Virus record (IMG/VR): IMGVR_UViG_3300042564_004221
Location: 1-64,000 of that record
Reading direction: 5' to 3' (one strand)
Origin: a virus
Length of the DNA: 64,000 nt
The translations under genes and the position numbers were made by a program. Positions 7,297 through 16,386 of this stretch are shown piece after piece; the first letter of the stretch is position 1; the number at the start of each line of letters is the position of its first letter. The notes beneath the pieces are model-generated. The model searched no databases. It saw only the letters and a list, made by a program, of their open reading frames with translations, and was not told the DNA's origin.

Positions 7297-9072
7297 TTAT
7301 TGAGGATATGTAATACTATGGTAGAAAATTCCTCGTGTTGTTGGGTCATTGTCTACACTATTGCACACACCTCCATTAATTGTTGCTGCAAATGTGTTAA
7401 CAGTAAGACTTTGTTCTAGTTTAGTTGCACATCCATTTACGACAGTTCCATTATCAATCACCAAAATTGATGTTGACGTACCTGATATAACATCATTATA
7501 TCCAATTGTCATCTTATATGATTCACCTGACGATGTTATTCCCGATAAATATGTTGAACATCCCGCTCTAGGGTCATAAACTAATGCTGATGGTGGTGTT
7601 GTACTTGTTGGTGTAACCGTTGAACTATTTTTCTTAACAACTGTCGTTCCATTAATAGTTCCACTACCAGGAGTATAATATGCCTTATAATCGCCAGCAA
7701 TTAAAATAAACGATATCACAGTACCTACCGATAATGGAGGGTCTACATTAACTTTCCAAGTTGCTATTTGAGTTCCTGGTGAGGTATTAACAGTATTAAG
7801 TAAACTAACACCAATTGTATAACTTATAGGTCCACTTTGATTAGCAGATATTGATACATTGTTACTTACAGTATTATTTGTTGGTGTTGCAGAATCTTTA
7901 GTTATAACAGTATATGATGGTGACGCTCCTAATCCATTAAACACATTACTTGATTGGTATGTAATACCTCCATCAATTGAATATAGATAAGGTGAAACAC
8001 CAAAACTAGTTGTTAATATAATTGAACCATTATTTGATTCAGGACAAGTTTCGTTTTGTGCCGTTACCACTGATTTTAATGGTAAATATGGAGGACAAGT
8101 TCCTTGAGTCATTGAAATTTGTGCTGGTAGTCCTGGTCCATCCATTGACCACGCACTATCAGGAACATTTGATGTATTATAACTAACAGGTAAACCTGAA
8201 GTAAGTGTCCATCCTTGTATTTCCCATCTTGAAAAATCTACTGACCATTGAATGTCTAATTGATTCTCTTCATATGGTGTAGTCCAAGTTGGTCTACCAT
8301 TATAAGTACCATTTAACACAAATTGTGCTGGTCCATAACTTACACTTTGACCTCCGACACCTGAACCACCAACAAACACTAAACATAGATTTGGATAGGC
8401 AGGTGTTGCGGTTGGTGTTGGCGTTGGTGTAGTAGTTGTTGTTGGCGTTGGTGTTAACGGGAATAATCCGCAAACTGTAGTTGCGCTATAATCACCATAG
8501 TAATCAATCACAGTAACTTCATACGTTCCTCCACTTATATTAGTTAAAGTTTGATTTCTTTGACCTTTTGGCCAATAAAAAGAATAAGGAGCGGTTCCAC
8601 CTGTAACTAATACAGATAAACTACCATCAAGTGATGAAGCTGAGGTCGGAATAGTAATTGGATTACATATCAAACCCATTTCAAATAATGTAAATACTTC
8701 ACAGTCATTTTGAGATATAACAACAGGACTATTTGATGGTGTTTGGGTTGGAGTATGAGTTGGCGTTTGGGTTGGCGTATTTGTTGTGGTAGTTGTTGGT
8801 GTTATTGTTGTAGTTGGCGTTACAGTTGGCGTTGGAGTTGACGTTTTAGTCGGACAAACAGTAGTTGTTGGAACATTTAACTTTTGAATATTTCGATAAG
8901 GTCGTGTATAGTCCATTGAGACCGTTAGTTCCCTATTTCCAGTACCATTAATTAAATTACCACAACAATCATAATAAGTAAATCCTGTTGCCGTTGTAAC
9001 ACCCAGTCCACAAATAATTGGTGTTGCCGAAGGTGTTGCCGTAATGGTTGGTGTTGGAGTTGGTGTTGCCAT
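7297..9072 (-). CDS. Multidomain fibre/adhesin with Thr-Pro linkers and SprB-like domains
   Basis: The layout of the 591-residue product is: Thr-Pro start (1-18), small Cys-containing domain (19-72), Thr-Pro linker (73-112), a SprB-type repeat (about 118-200, with GGTAPYSFYW and SGGTYEVTV), Thr-Pro linker (203-225), a beta-rich domain with NGRPTW (226-340), a second SprB-like repeat (about 344-420, with GVSPYLYSIDGG), and a C-terminal beta domain (420-591). SprB repeats are known from the gliding adhesin of Flavobacterium. The architecture fits a virion fibre with host-binding domains strung on stiff linkers. There is no signal peptide, which argues against host-surface export and for virion assembly. 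Confidence 0.6.
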   Translation of the reverse strand: MATPTPTPTITATPSATPIICGLGVTTATGFTYYDCCGNLINGTGNRELTVSMDYTRPYRNIQKLNVPTTTVCPTKTSTPTPTVTPTTTITPTTTTTNTPTQTPTHTPTQTPSNSPVVISQNDCEVFTLFEMGLICNPITIPTSASSLDGSLSVLVTGGTAPYSFYWPKGQRNQTLTNISGGTYEVTVIDYYGDYSATTVCGLFPLTPTPTTTTTPTPTPTATPAYPNLCLVFVGGSGVGGQSVSYGPAQFVLNGTYNGRPTWTTPYEENQLDIQWSVDFSRWEIQGWTLTSGLPVSYNTSNVPDSAWSMDGPGLPAQISMTQGTCPPYLPLKSVVTAQNETCPESNNGSIILTTSFGVSPYLYSIDGGITYQSSNVFNGLGASPSYTVITKDSATPTNNTVSNNVSISANQSGPISYTIGVSLLNTVNTSPGTQIATWKVNVDPPLSVGTVISFILIAGDYKAYYTPGSGTINGTTVVKKNSSTVTPTSTTPPSALVYDPRAGCSTYLSGITSSGESYKMTIGYNDVISGTSTSILVIDNGTVVNGCATKLEQSLTVNTFAATINGGVCNSVDNDPTTRGIFYHSITYPQ

Positions 9073-9121
9073 ATTTTAAATTCTTCTTATAAGTATAATA
9101 TTTTATAGTTTTTCATATCAA

Positions 9122-9769
9122 TTAAGGACATAATTGAAAACTCATTATATTACCACTTGTGTTTATTTGAACTACATAAAAATTAACCCCAAAACCCATT
9201 TTAAGATATTTATTTCCACCATTATATGGGTTATATAATGTACCACCCACCAATGTTTGGTAGATTGTTGCTCCGATAACAGGAACCAAGTTTGCCTGAC
9301 TTATATACGTATAATAATTAAGAATCGTAACTATGTCAGTACAAGTACTTGCAGAAGTAACCGATAAAGTATTACCAATTGCGTGATATGCGGCAACTGG
9401 TGTTGCCGTTGGTGTTGTAGTTAATGTCGGAGTTACAGTTGGTGTTACAGTTTTTGTAGGGGTAATAGTTGGTGTTTGGGTAACACTTGGTGTTATTGTT
9501 GGAGTTTGTGTTGGCGTGGGTGTTACTGTTTGTGTAGGACTATTGGTTGGAGTTGGCGTTATTTCAAGAGTGTATCCTATTTCACATCCTTGGTCATCAA
9601 TAATCTTAACCACAAAATCACCATAACCCAATGGGTCGGGTACTATAAATGAATATGGAAATGTTGTTGATGCTGTAACATAAATACAGCTAGCACTCAA
9701 AGAATTACAATAGTATATTTCTACGGGTGTGTTTGCGGTTATTGACGTTATGGTTACTAATTCACTCAT
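9122..9769 (-). CDS. Thr-Pro-linked fibre protein (215 aa)
   Basis: Residues 1-72 form a small beta domain (contains TPVEIYYCN and VVKIIDDQGCEIG). Residues 73-125 are a Thr-Pro-rich linker built from TPTxT units. Residues 126-215 form a C-terminal beta domain with few charges. The N-terminal domain is clearly related to the whole of the 75-residue protein encoded just upstream (shared pattern: VTI.SIT...P..IY.C, then a C-Y-T/V motif, then KLID..GC). It is likely a small receptor-binding or decorating component of the tail. The neighbouring genes are all of the same style. Confidence 0.55.
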   Translation of the reverse strand: MSELVTITSITANTPVEIYYCNSLSASCIYVTASTTFPYSFIVPDPLGYGDFVVKIIDDQGCEIGYTLEITPTPTNSPTQTVTPTPTQTPTITPSVTQTPTITPTKTVTPTVTPTLTTTPTATPVAAYHAIGNTLSVTSASTCTDIVTILNYYTYISQANLVPVIGATIYQTLVGGTLYNPYNGGNKYLKMGFGVNFYVVQINTSGNIMSFQLCP

Positions 9770-9773
9770 ATTG

Positions 9774-10001
9774 TTATGGACAAGTCGTTACGGTTTCTTC
9801 ACCTGAAATTATGCATCCATTCGCATCAATCAATTTTAACATATAAGCACTTGATGTGTCATATGGGATTGGTATGTCAAAAATGTAAGGAGCGGAAGTG
9901 ATTGTTGTCATATAGAAACAACCTGAACCACCAGGTTGACATATATAAACGTCATATGGTGATTGTCCTGTAATACTGCTTATTGTTACTTGTACTGCCA
10001 T
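9774..10001 (-). CDS. Small single-domain fibre protein (75 aa)
   Basis: The 75-residue product is one copy of the module that forms the N-terminus of the 215-residue protein: VTISSITGQSPYDVYICQPG, a central PYIFDIPIP, and KLIDANGCIISG near the end, finishing TTCP. It has four Cys. The 90-residue protein at 36170-36442 and the N-terminal part of the protein at 35077-36105 look like more distant relatives. It is probably a stand-alone decoration or adaptor subunit of the tail. It lies 4 bases upstream of the 215-residue gene. Confidence 0.55.
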   Translation of the reverse strand: MAVQVTISSITGQSPYDVYICQPGGSGCFYMTTITSAPYIFDIPIPYDTSSAYMLKLIDANGCIISGEETVTTCP

Positions 10002-10015
10002 TTATTTTATTAATA

Positions 10016-12190
10016 TTAAGGACATCCGTTTAATGTTAAAGTGTAATCAACACCCAAGACAGGTAGTGGAATAAATCCATCACCCCAAACAGGTTCAAAT
10101 GCGGAACTGTTAGGTAATGGAACTGTTGTATTAAGACATTTCCAATCACCTACAGCTGACAGTATAAGATTATTATTAGTACCAGGACATAAGTAATTAG
10201 GATTAATTGTGAATAGTATTGATGTGTCGTGACCTGTTGCAGTTGTTATATTTTCAATATAATATTCATAACATAATGGTGTTGTTACACAATCTTCACA
10301 GTTGTCGTAAACTGTATCAAACGCAGTTGCGAAGTAGTTTCCGCTATAATTAATTGGAAGGTAACCAACAGTTGGAATGTATGTAGTATTAAATTGTCCG
10401 ACATAAGTCCAACAAATTCCACTAGAATCTTTAAATGTTTGTCCAATAACAAGTGTTATTTGAGTTGGAATTGTTTGAATCACCTCAGTTGGTGTTATTT
10501 CTTGTTCAGGACAAGTTTGATATACATAAACATAATTAGGTGTTGGAGTCATAGTTGGAGTTTGAGTTGAAGTTTGAGTTGGAGTTTGAGTAGTTGTGGT
10601 GGTCGGTGTTGGTGTTACACTACTTGTTGGTGTTGGTGATAATCCTGGTGTTGGTGTTACCGTTGGAGTAGTAGTATTGGTAGGTGTTACCGTTGGAGTA
10701 GTAGTATTGGTAGGTGTTACCGTTGGTGTTACAGTTGGAGTGGTTGTACTAGTTTGTGTATTGGTTGGTGTCGGCGTTGGCGAACAATCTCCACAAGAAC
10801 CATATAAATTAACAACTTCAGTTACATATGAATTTGAAGATATATTTGCATCGTCTCTATCATAAGTTACACATACATAATTTCCGTTTATTATTGCAAG
10901 CATTGTTAAACCTATTGGTACAGGAATACCATCATAATTTAAATTATTGGCAACATAGTATTCTGTACCATCAGCACAAGATATTAACACTTTAACTGAA
11001 GTACAAGTGAATGTTTCATCTAACATCACAAACGATACTTGACCTTGAACATCACAAGTTTTTGTTAATGTTAAAGTTGGTGTAATTGAAGGTGTTGGTG
11101 TCGTATCATTATAACTACAGATACTAAAAGATACACCGACATTACATATAGGTGTTGGAGTAGGTGTTGGTGGTAATAAAGTTGCGGTAACATCAAAATT
11201 AACAACATCACAAGGAATGGTTGATGTCGGTGGTGTTGGCGTAGGTGGTATGTCACAATCAAAATACGCAACAAAATCAAATGTTACTGTATTAGTTATT
11301 GTTGGTGTAGGTGTTGGACATATTCCAACATTAAATAAATTTGCAGAGATGTCAGGACAATCAGTTTCACAAGGATATGAACCCTCAAGTAAACAAGTAC
11401 CACCTAAAGAAGTACTTAAACACCATCTGTCACCTGTATAATATATCGTTCCAAAATTAATACCATCACCCTCATAGTAATCTTTACCGTTATAAGTTGA
11501 TATTTTAGTATAATTTCCACTGTAACCTGAAAGTGACTGTAAATTTGTTCTTAAACAATAAACTGAAGGACATAATCCTGGCGTTGGTGTAACTGTTGGT
11601 GTTACTGTTGGTGTTACAGTATTTGTTGGTGTTATTGTTGGCGTTGGTGTTGGTGATGGGCAAATTCCACAGGTTGCACAATCCACGTATGGACCTGTAA
11701 ACACTCCACCTGAATTTATTACACCTGTTGCAGAATATGATAATACCGTAGCACAACCATCAAAAAGAGGACTAAAAATATTCCAAACTTCTCCAACGTT
11801 TAAAGTACCAGGCAAGTTTTCCCATCTAAATTGATTTGATGGATTACAACAATCTTGAAATAAATAGATATCGTAAGTTTCTGTCGGTGTAACTGTTGGC
11901 GTTGGAGTTAAGGTAGGTGTTGGCGATGGTGTTATTGCGGGTAACAATGAACAATTACCAAAATGTAATAATTGACAAGCAGCACAATCTTCAAACGTTG
12001 CAGTATAAACTATAGTTGTGTTTGTTACAGTTTGGGGTCCTGTTGGAACACCTAACCAACAAACATCATTCGCATCATAATAAACTGTTCCTACAACAAA
12101 CTGATTACCAGGTATTCCATTAATCGTAGGTGTCGTATCATATACGATATAGGCTGGGTTACTACAACACTGGATATAAAACGTGGTCAT
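10016..12190 (-). CDS. Cys-rich multimodule fibre protein with Thr-Pro linkers (724 aa)
   Basis: The product is a chain of Cys-rich beta modules separated by Thr-Pro linkers. At least three modules share the pattern CC or C near the start, a Gly-rich middle with a CW or C, then F/V-x-D-C-x-x-C at the end (for example ATFEDCAAC, PYVDCATC and VYDNCEDC). The longest Thr-Pro linker is near residues 470-540. There are roughly 40 Cys in all, unusual for a cytoplasmically assembled protein, so the Cys may bind metal or form disulfides after release. The C-terminal 90 residues form a distinct tip-like domain ending NGCP. It is likely an adhesin fibre. Confidence 0.55.
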   Translation of the reverse strand: MTTFYIQCCSNPAYIVYDTTPTINGIPGNQFVVGTVYYDANDVCWLGVPTGPQTVTNTTIVYTATFEDCAACQLLHFGNCSLLPAITPSPTPTLTPTPTVTPTETYDIYLFQDCCNPSNQFRWENLPGTLNVGEVWNIFSPLFDGCATVLSYSATGVINSGGVFTGPYVDCATCGICPSPTPTPTITPTNTVTPTVTPTVTPTPGLCPSVYCLRTNLQSLSGYSGNYTKISTYNGKDYYEGDGINFGTIYYTGDRWCLSTSLGGTCLLEGSYPCETDCPDISANLFNVGICPTPTPTITNTVTFDFVAYFDCDIPPTPTPPTSTIPCDVVNFDVTATLLPPTPTPTPICNVGVSFSICSYNDTTPTPSITPTLTLTKTCDVQGQVSFVMLDETFTCTSVKVLISCADGTEYYVANNLNYDGIPVPIGLTMLAIINGNYVCVTYDRDDANISSNSYVTEVVNLYGSCGDCSPTPTPTNTQTSTTTPTVTPTVTPTNTTTPTVTPTNTTTPTVTPTPGLSPTPTSSVTPTPTTTTTQTPTQTSTQTPTMTPTPNYVYVYQTCPEQEITPTEVIQTIPTQITLVIGQTFKDSSGICWTYVGQFNTTYIPTVGYLPINYSGNYFATAFDTVYDNCEDCVTTPLCYEYYIENITTATGHDTSILFTINPNYLCPGTNNNLILSAVGDWKCLNTTVPLPNSSAFEPVWGDGFIPLPVLGVDYTLTLNGCP

Positions 12191-12210
12191 TTGTTATTAA
12201 ATAGTTTTTA

Positions 12211-12218
12211 TATAAATA
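12211..12218 (-). promoter_or_regulatory. TATTTATA motif before the 724-aa fibre gene
   Basis: TATTTATA on the minus strand, 20 bases before the ATG at 12190, in the intergenic region that separates it from the divergent plus-strand small gene. It is identical to motifs before several other structural genes. Confidence 0.35.
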
Positions 12219-12289
12219 ACCTATTAGTCGGTTTTTATACAATATAAAAATAGAAATGTTAAAAGATAAATAAACACACCAATTAACTA

Positions 12290-12297
12290 TATTTATA
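12290..12297 (+). promoter_or_regulatory. TATTTATA motif before the plus-strand 59-aa gene
   Basis: This is the same octamer as seen before minus-strand structural genes, here on the plus strand and 4 bases before the ATG at 12302. That it points in the same direction as this rare plus-strand gene supports the motif having a role in expression. Confidence 0.35.
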
Positions 12298-12301
12298 TTA
12301 T

Positions 12302-12481
12302 ATGAAACTTCTTAAGACAATTGAGAGAATAATCCAAGAAGCTGAAGAGCAATATAATTCAGCATGTGAGAGTTGTGTTACCGTTGAGGAATTAGACAGA
12401 CTTGAAAAACATTACAAAGATTCCTTAAGGTTAATTAAATTATACAAATCAAAAGAGGAAAAAAAAGATAAGGAGGATTAA
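12302..12481 (+). CDS. Small charged helical protein (59 aa), plus strand
   Basis: This is a complete plus-strand frame from ATG at 12302 to TAA at 12481. The product begins MKLLKTIERIIQEAEEQYNS, has two Cys (SACESC) near residue 23 and then a helix ending in KEEKKDKED. Composition and heptad spacing suggest a two-helix hairpin. It fills what would otherwise be a 300-base gap between the 724-residue fibre gene (divergent) and the FkbM gene (convergent, 7 bases away). No family is recognised. Orientation opposite to its neighbours and a TATTTATA motif upstream suggest independent expression. Confidence 0.5.
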   Translation: MKLLKTIERIIQEAEEQYNSACESCVTVEELDRLEKHYKDSLRLIKLYKSKEEKKDKED

Positions 12482-12488
12482 GAAATAT

Positions 12489-13340
12489 TTAATATATTAG
12501 TTTAACCGCCTCACAAATACCACCCTCTGAATATGTTTGGTACCCCCTATGATGTAACCATCCATAGATTTCATCTTTTTTATCTTGTGGTAGGTTATAA
12601 TCTTCAAAGATTATAAAGTTTGGTAAAGTTATTTTAGATTCATCAATACCCATAATTAGTTGAGCATCCAACCCTTCTACATCTAAATGCAACCAATCAA
12701 TGTGTCCATAACATTCGGTTAAAATTAAGTCCGTAATACTAATTGAATCTCTTTTTGTTGATTTTATTTCTTCGGTTTCCCAATGTCTAATAACATTTTC
12801 AACTATAGTATTCGTATATCCTGCTCCGCCTTCAAAAAATTCAACTTCACCACCATTCGGAGTGATTAAAGATTGGATTGGTTTAACTAAAGTATTATTC
12901 TTGTAGTTATTTTTTAATTTTTCATATTGTTTGTCTGAGGCTTCAATTAAAACCACACTACATTCTCTTTTTTGAACGATTGGTACCCACTCACCGAATT
13001 CGCCATCATGAGTTCCAATAACCAAACCTTTTGGAAATATCCCTTTAGATAATAGCCCCTTGTTATACATCCATAATGATTTATAAAAATGGTTTCCGTG
13101 TTCCATAACATCCCACGTTTTAACATAGACAATTCTACCATTTGAATCGGTTATTTCAACATCAAACATCTCTGTATTTGGATATGTTGCAAACCAATAA
13201 TCATTTAAGTCAATTGACCATTGTTCTTCACCACTTACGTGTTTTTTAATTTTTAATTTGAATGGTAAGTTTTTATTGTATTTACTAATATTACCAACAT
13301 CAACTCGTATACCTTCTGTATTATATGTTACCTTTATCAT
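12489..13340 (-). CDS. FkbM-family methyltransferase
   Basis: The 283-residue product has an N-terminal beta region (1-100) and then a class I SAM-dependent methyltransferase of the FkbM type: a degenerate glycine motif (LVIGTHDGEFGEW), VVLIEASDKQYEKLK as the strand that contacts SAM ribose, and the family hallmark WLHLDVEGLDAQLI. FkbM enzymes O-methylate sugars or polyketides. In this cassette the likely target is a glycan on the virion or on the host surface. It overlaps the acyltransferase gene upstream by 20 bases. The N-terminal beta domain is not part of the usual FkbM core and might bind the substrate. Confidence 0.75.
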   Translation of the reverse strand: MIKVTYNTEGIRVDVGNISKYNKNLPFKLKIKKHVSGEEQWSIDLNDYWFATYPNTEMFDVEITDSNGRIVYVKTWDVMEHGNHFYKSLWMYNKGLLSKGIFPKGLVIGTHDGEFGEWVPIVQKRECSVVLIEASDKQYEKLKNNYKNNTLVKPIQSLITPNGGEVEFFEGGAGYTNTIVENVIRHWETEEIKSTKRDSISITDLILTECYGHIDWLHLDVEGLDAQLIMGIDESKITLPNFIIFEDYNLPQDKKDEIYGWLHHRGYQTYSEGGICEAVKLIY

Positions 13341-13884
13341 TTTTGTGTTTTTCTATAAAAAAGTTTATATCTTGACTCCAAAGTATCATCGCTTCTTCCT
13401 TGATTTTACTCTCTTCCCAATCCCACCAAGCAATGTCCAATAAATCTTTTATTTGTTGTTCCTCAAATCTATACTTTAAATGTTTCGATGGGTTTCCACC
13501 AACAACAGAATAAGGTTCGACATCTTTGGTTACTAAAGCACCTGCGGCAACAATCGCCCCGTGTCCAATCTTAACACCCGACATTATTGTTGATTTTGCA
13601 CCAATCCAAACATCATTTCCAATGGTAATATCACCCTTACAAGATGGATGTCCCATCTCCATATGAAGTTTTGCTACTTCAGGTGTGACTGGTCCCCACA
13701 ATTGAGAACTCGTTGTTATCCAATCAGACCTGTGGTTCGCATGTAAAAACAAATTACAATCCCTACCGATAGAACAATATTTTCCAACCTTAATTTTATA
13801 TTCATCACTCCAAGAAATTATATTGACATTTCGGTCAAAATATGTTCCCCTGTCAGCACTCCATAAATGTATATTTTCAATCAT
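13321..13884 (-). CDS. Hexapeptide-repeat acetyltransferase (CatB/XAT type)
   Basis: The product shows left-handed beta-helix hexapeptides: VGKYCSIGRD early, and ITIGNDVWIG, VKIGHGAIVAAGALV later. It also has the loop with HANHRSDW (H48/H51) and the closing SVVGGNPSKHLKYRF typical of CatB-like xenobiotic or sugar acetyltransferases. These trimeric enzymes transfer acetyl from acetyl-CoA to a hydroxyl or amine. In this position it probably acetylates a sugar rather than a drug. At 187 residues it is slightly shorter than the usual 200-210. It overlaps the FkbM gene by 20 bases. Confidence 0.75.
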   Translation of the reverse strand: MIENIHLWSADRGTYFDRNVNIISWSDEYKIKVGKYCSIGRDCNLFLHANHRSDWITTSSQLWGPVTPEVAKLHMEMGHPSCKGDITIGNDVWIGAKSTIMSGVKIGHGAIVAAGALVTKDVEPYSVVGGNPSKHLKYRFEEQQIKDLLDIAWWDWEESKIKEEAMILWSQDINFFIEKHKNDKGNI

Positions 13885-13897
13885 ACTTAAATTTAAT

Positions 13898-14521
13898 CTA
13901 TTGAAGTAAATTGTGTATCCATATTTTAGACAGATTAATTAATTCGTTAGTCATTTCGTGTCCTGAGTTCACGAAGATTGCAGTTATGTTATTGTTCTTG
14001 GTTTTTAAATGGAGATGACTTTTTTCCGCCCAATCATATGGAATAACAAAATCAGTCCTACCATTTATCATCAAGATAGGTGTATCGTTTAATTGATGAC
14101 TATCCAATTTAAATTCATAATAACCCAACAATGAAACAACACCTTTACATTTTATTTTGTTTTCAATACAAGAATGTAAGGCAACCGTCGCACCTTGTGA
14201 TACACCAATAAAGATGGGGTCATCTAATAATAGATATTTTTGTCTTGTTTCATCAATTATTGTTTTGATGTAGTCTGAACACATTTCAATATCATCTTCC
14301 TTTGAAAAGTTTTCAAGATGACATCCCAAGATATCAAACCAACCTCGTCCATCTTCACGTTCTGGTGTCCACTTACGAGGGCCTTTAATTGCTAAAATAA
14401 ATGAATTTTTTGGTAATATGTCTTTCAGGTATAATAATTCATTCTCATCCCACCCCAATTGGTGAAGTAATACAAAGAAAGGGATTTTAACTTCAGGTTC
14501 TAAAACTATGTTAGTATTCAT
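13898..14521 (-). CDS. Alpha/beta-hydrolase (esterase/deacetylase-like)
   Basis: The 207-residue product has an alpha/beta-hydrolase fold with the nucleophile elbow GVSQGA (S108), the acid in MINGRTDFVIP (D157) and the His in NSGHEM (H188). The order and spacing match the carboxylesterase/phospholipase family. Next to an acetyltransferase in a sugar cassette, removal of O-acetyl or other ester groups from glycans is plausible, but the substrate is unknown. There is no signal peptide, so it acts in the cytoplasm or as part of the virion. It lies 13 bases upstream of the acetyltransferase gene. Confidence 0.7.
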   Translation of the reverse strand: MNTNIVLEPEVKIPFFVLLHQLGWDENELLYLKDILPKNSFILAIKGPRKWTPEREDGRGWFDILGCHLENFSKEDDIEMCSDYIKTIIDETRQKYLLLDDPIFIGVSQGATVALHSCIENKIKCKGVVSLLGYYEFKLDSHQLNDTPILMINGRTDFVIPYDWAEKSHLHLKTKNNNITAIFVNSGHEMTNELINLSKIWIHNLLQ

Positions 14522-16386
14522 TATTTAACTTCCAATATGTCATTAAAAATATATTTATTTGTATTCGTTTCGTAAATCTTAATCGAGTATTTGTTAGGTT
14601 CTAAAAACAAATTACTTACATAAAAATACCAATAACCATAAAAGTTTTGACCGCCTAATCTAAAAATTTCATTACCTTCTAAATCGCCAACAACAAAATC
14701 AACAATCTCCCCAACTTTCTTGGTTGTCATAAAAGAATTCTTTTCAAATACTAATGTTTGATTTGAGTAGGTAATAACAAACTCTTCACAATCAATAACA
14801 TTAACATTGTAGTTCCTCCTTATATTATCATAATGTTCCTGACTTTTAATTCCGTGAAAAAACAAAACTTCATTATGATTTTTAGGTAAAACAACTGATG
14901 ACGATATTTCAGTCATACTATAACTATAGTTTTCAAATATCCCCATATCAATGTCCGTCACTTCTTCTATATCCAATAGAGGTAATCCCTTAGTTAGATT
15001 GTATTTTGCTAAAACCGCATTTGCAGTATCTTCGTCGTGAAACAATAATATTCCTGGTTTAGTCCCTTTATACTTTTGGTATATTTCCATTTGTTCTTTA
15101 AAAAACCATTCTGACCTTGAATCAAAAATCATTACGTTTGTCTTTCTTCGTGGGAATATCTCAGTCGTAACACCCATTTCATTTTTTAGTATATGTAATG
15201 AACTGGTCCATTCCTCTCCTTCGATAATATTTGATAAATAAAATACATCGTGAATGTGTGAGTTAATTAGGGGATAGTTTTCTAACTCATTAAAGTATTG
15301 CTTAATATTGTCGGAATTAACGGTGAAGTAAATGTCCGAATCAATACAGACATATCTTTTATTTGGGAATGAATTTATTAAATCAACATTAATTAAAGGT
15401 TTTGAACTGATAATATTATTGTCCCTACCTCTACTATCTTTATCACCTTCAGGAATATCAATTCTTCTTACAATAAATTGCTCATTAGATAAATCATTTT
15501 TAGATAAACTATAATCATGATTAATTGAGTAGATAATACATTTTCTGTTTGAGTATTTTTTAATCGACTCTAATAAGTTTATAAAAAGTGTTTCATAATT
15601 TTTTGTAAAACTAACAACCCAATAAAAGTCATCTATAATTGATTTATCATAAGATGCCGTTATAAGATTTCCAACTTTTTTTAACCTCGTTTTATTCTTT
15701 CTATAAAAATGGTACAAAGCCCTTTCTTGATTGTTAATATAAACCTTACCCCCTGTCCAATATGCATCGTATGTGTTTTTACCTCCATTGTCTGTTTCAC
15801 AATTTATTGAATCGTAGATTAATCTAACATTACAGTTTTCAATTAAAATTTGACTCATCTCATGCTCATCAAATGCGGTAACATAATCAAAATCTAATAT
15901 CTCGATAAACCTATCAATACTCTTTCTGTATAATCTTCTATTCTCATAGGTATTTTTAATTATAACAAAAGGACCCGAAATTCTATTATGATGAACCTTA
16001 TCAGCAAATGAAATTACATCGTATTCTTCCGTATGAGGTATTACCCATTTTTGGAAATCACCAAATAATGTATCAATATCATAGAACCCAAAAAAATTAT
16101 ATTCAGTTAAATAGTCTTCAAATAACTCACCCAAACAAGATTTCAAATCACTAATTTTTTGTGAATTTTTGATTTTATATTCATAGTTCAACATCAATGA
16201 AACTTTTTCTTCAACCTCATCTTTTGTTATTGGTATGACTTTATAATTAGGAGAATCAAGTACCAATCCACTATCCGTGAAAATTAAAAAATCTATATTA
16301 AGATTTTTCGTGGTTTCATAATGAAACCAAAAATAGTCAGGTATTTTACCTAACCAAAGTTGCATTAATACTATTTTATTTTTCAC
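14521..16386 (-). CDS. Two-domain glycosyltransferase (DUF6625-like plus GT8-like)
   Basis: The first half (about 1-235) resembles DUF6625 glycosyltransferases: MQLWLGKIPDYFWFH, FLIFTDSG, and a DxD in FYDIDTLFGD. The second half (about 250-480) is a second GT-A-like domain: VVSFTKNYETLFINLL, a DxD in VCIDSDIYF, and VMIFDSR. The last 130 residues are a beta-rich tail. Two sugar-transfer sites in one chain suggest it adds two residues in sequence. Its start overlaps the stop of the next gene upstream by 11 bases. The acceptor is unknown; host polysaccharide or virion protein are both possible. Confidence 0.65.
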   Translation of the reverse strand: MKNKIVLMQLWLGKIPDYFWFHYETTKNLNIDFLIFTDSGLVLDSPNYKVIPITKDEVEEKVSLMLNYEYKIKNSQKISDLKSCLGELFEDYLTEYNFFGFYDIDTLFGDFQKWVIPHTEEYDVISFADKVHHNRISGPFVIIKNTYENRRLYRKSIDRFIEILDFDYVTAFDEHEMSQILIENCNVRLIYDSINCETDNGGKNTYDAYWTGGKVYINNQERALYHFYRKNKTRLKKVGNLITASYDKSIIDDFYWVVSFTKNYETLFINLLESIKKYSNRKCIIYSINHDYSLSKNDLSNEQFIVRRIDIPEGDKDSRGRDNNIISSKPLINVDLINSFPNKRYVCIDSDIYFTVNSDNIKQYFNELENYPLINSHIHDVFYLSNIIEGEEWTSSLHILKNEMGVTTEIFPRRKTNVMIFDSRSEWFFKEQMEIYQKYKGTKPGILLFHDEDTANAVLAKYNLTKGLPLLDIEEVTDIDMGIFENYSYSMTEISSSVVLPKNHNEVLFFHGIKSQEHYDNIRRNYNVNVIDCEEFVITYSNQTLVFEKNSFMTTKKVGEIVDFVVGDLEGNEIFRLGGQNFYGYWYFYVSNLFLEPNKYSIKIYETNTNKYIFNDILEVK

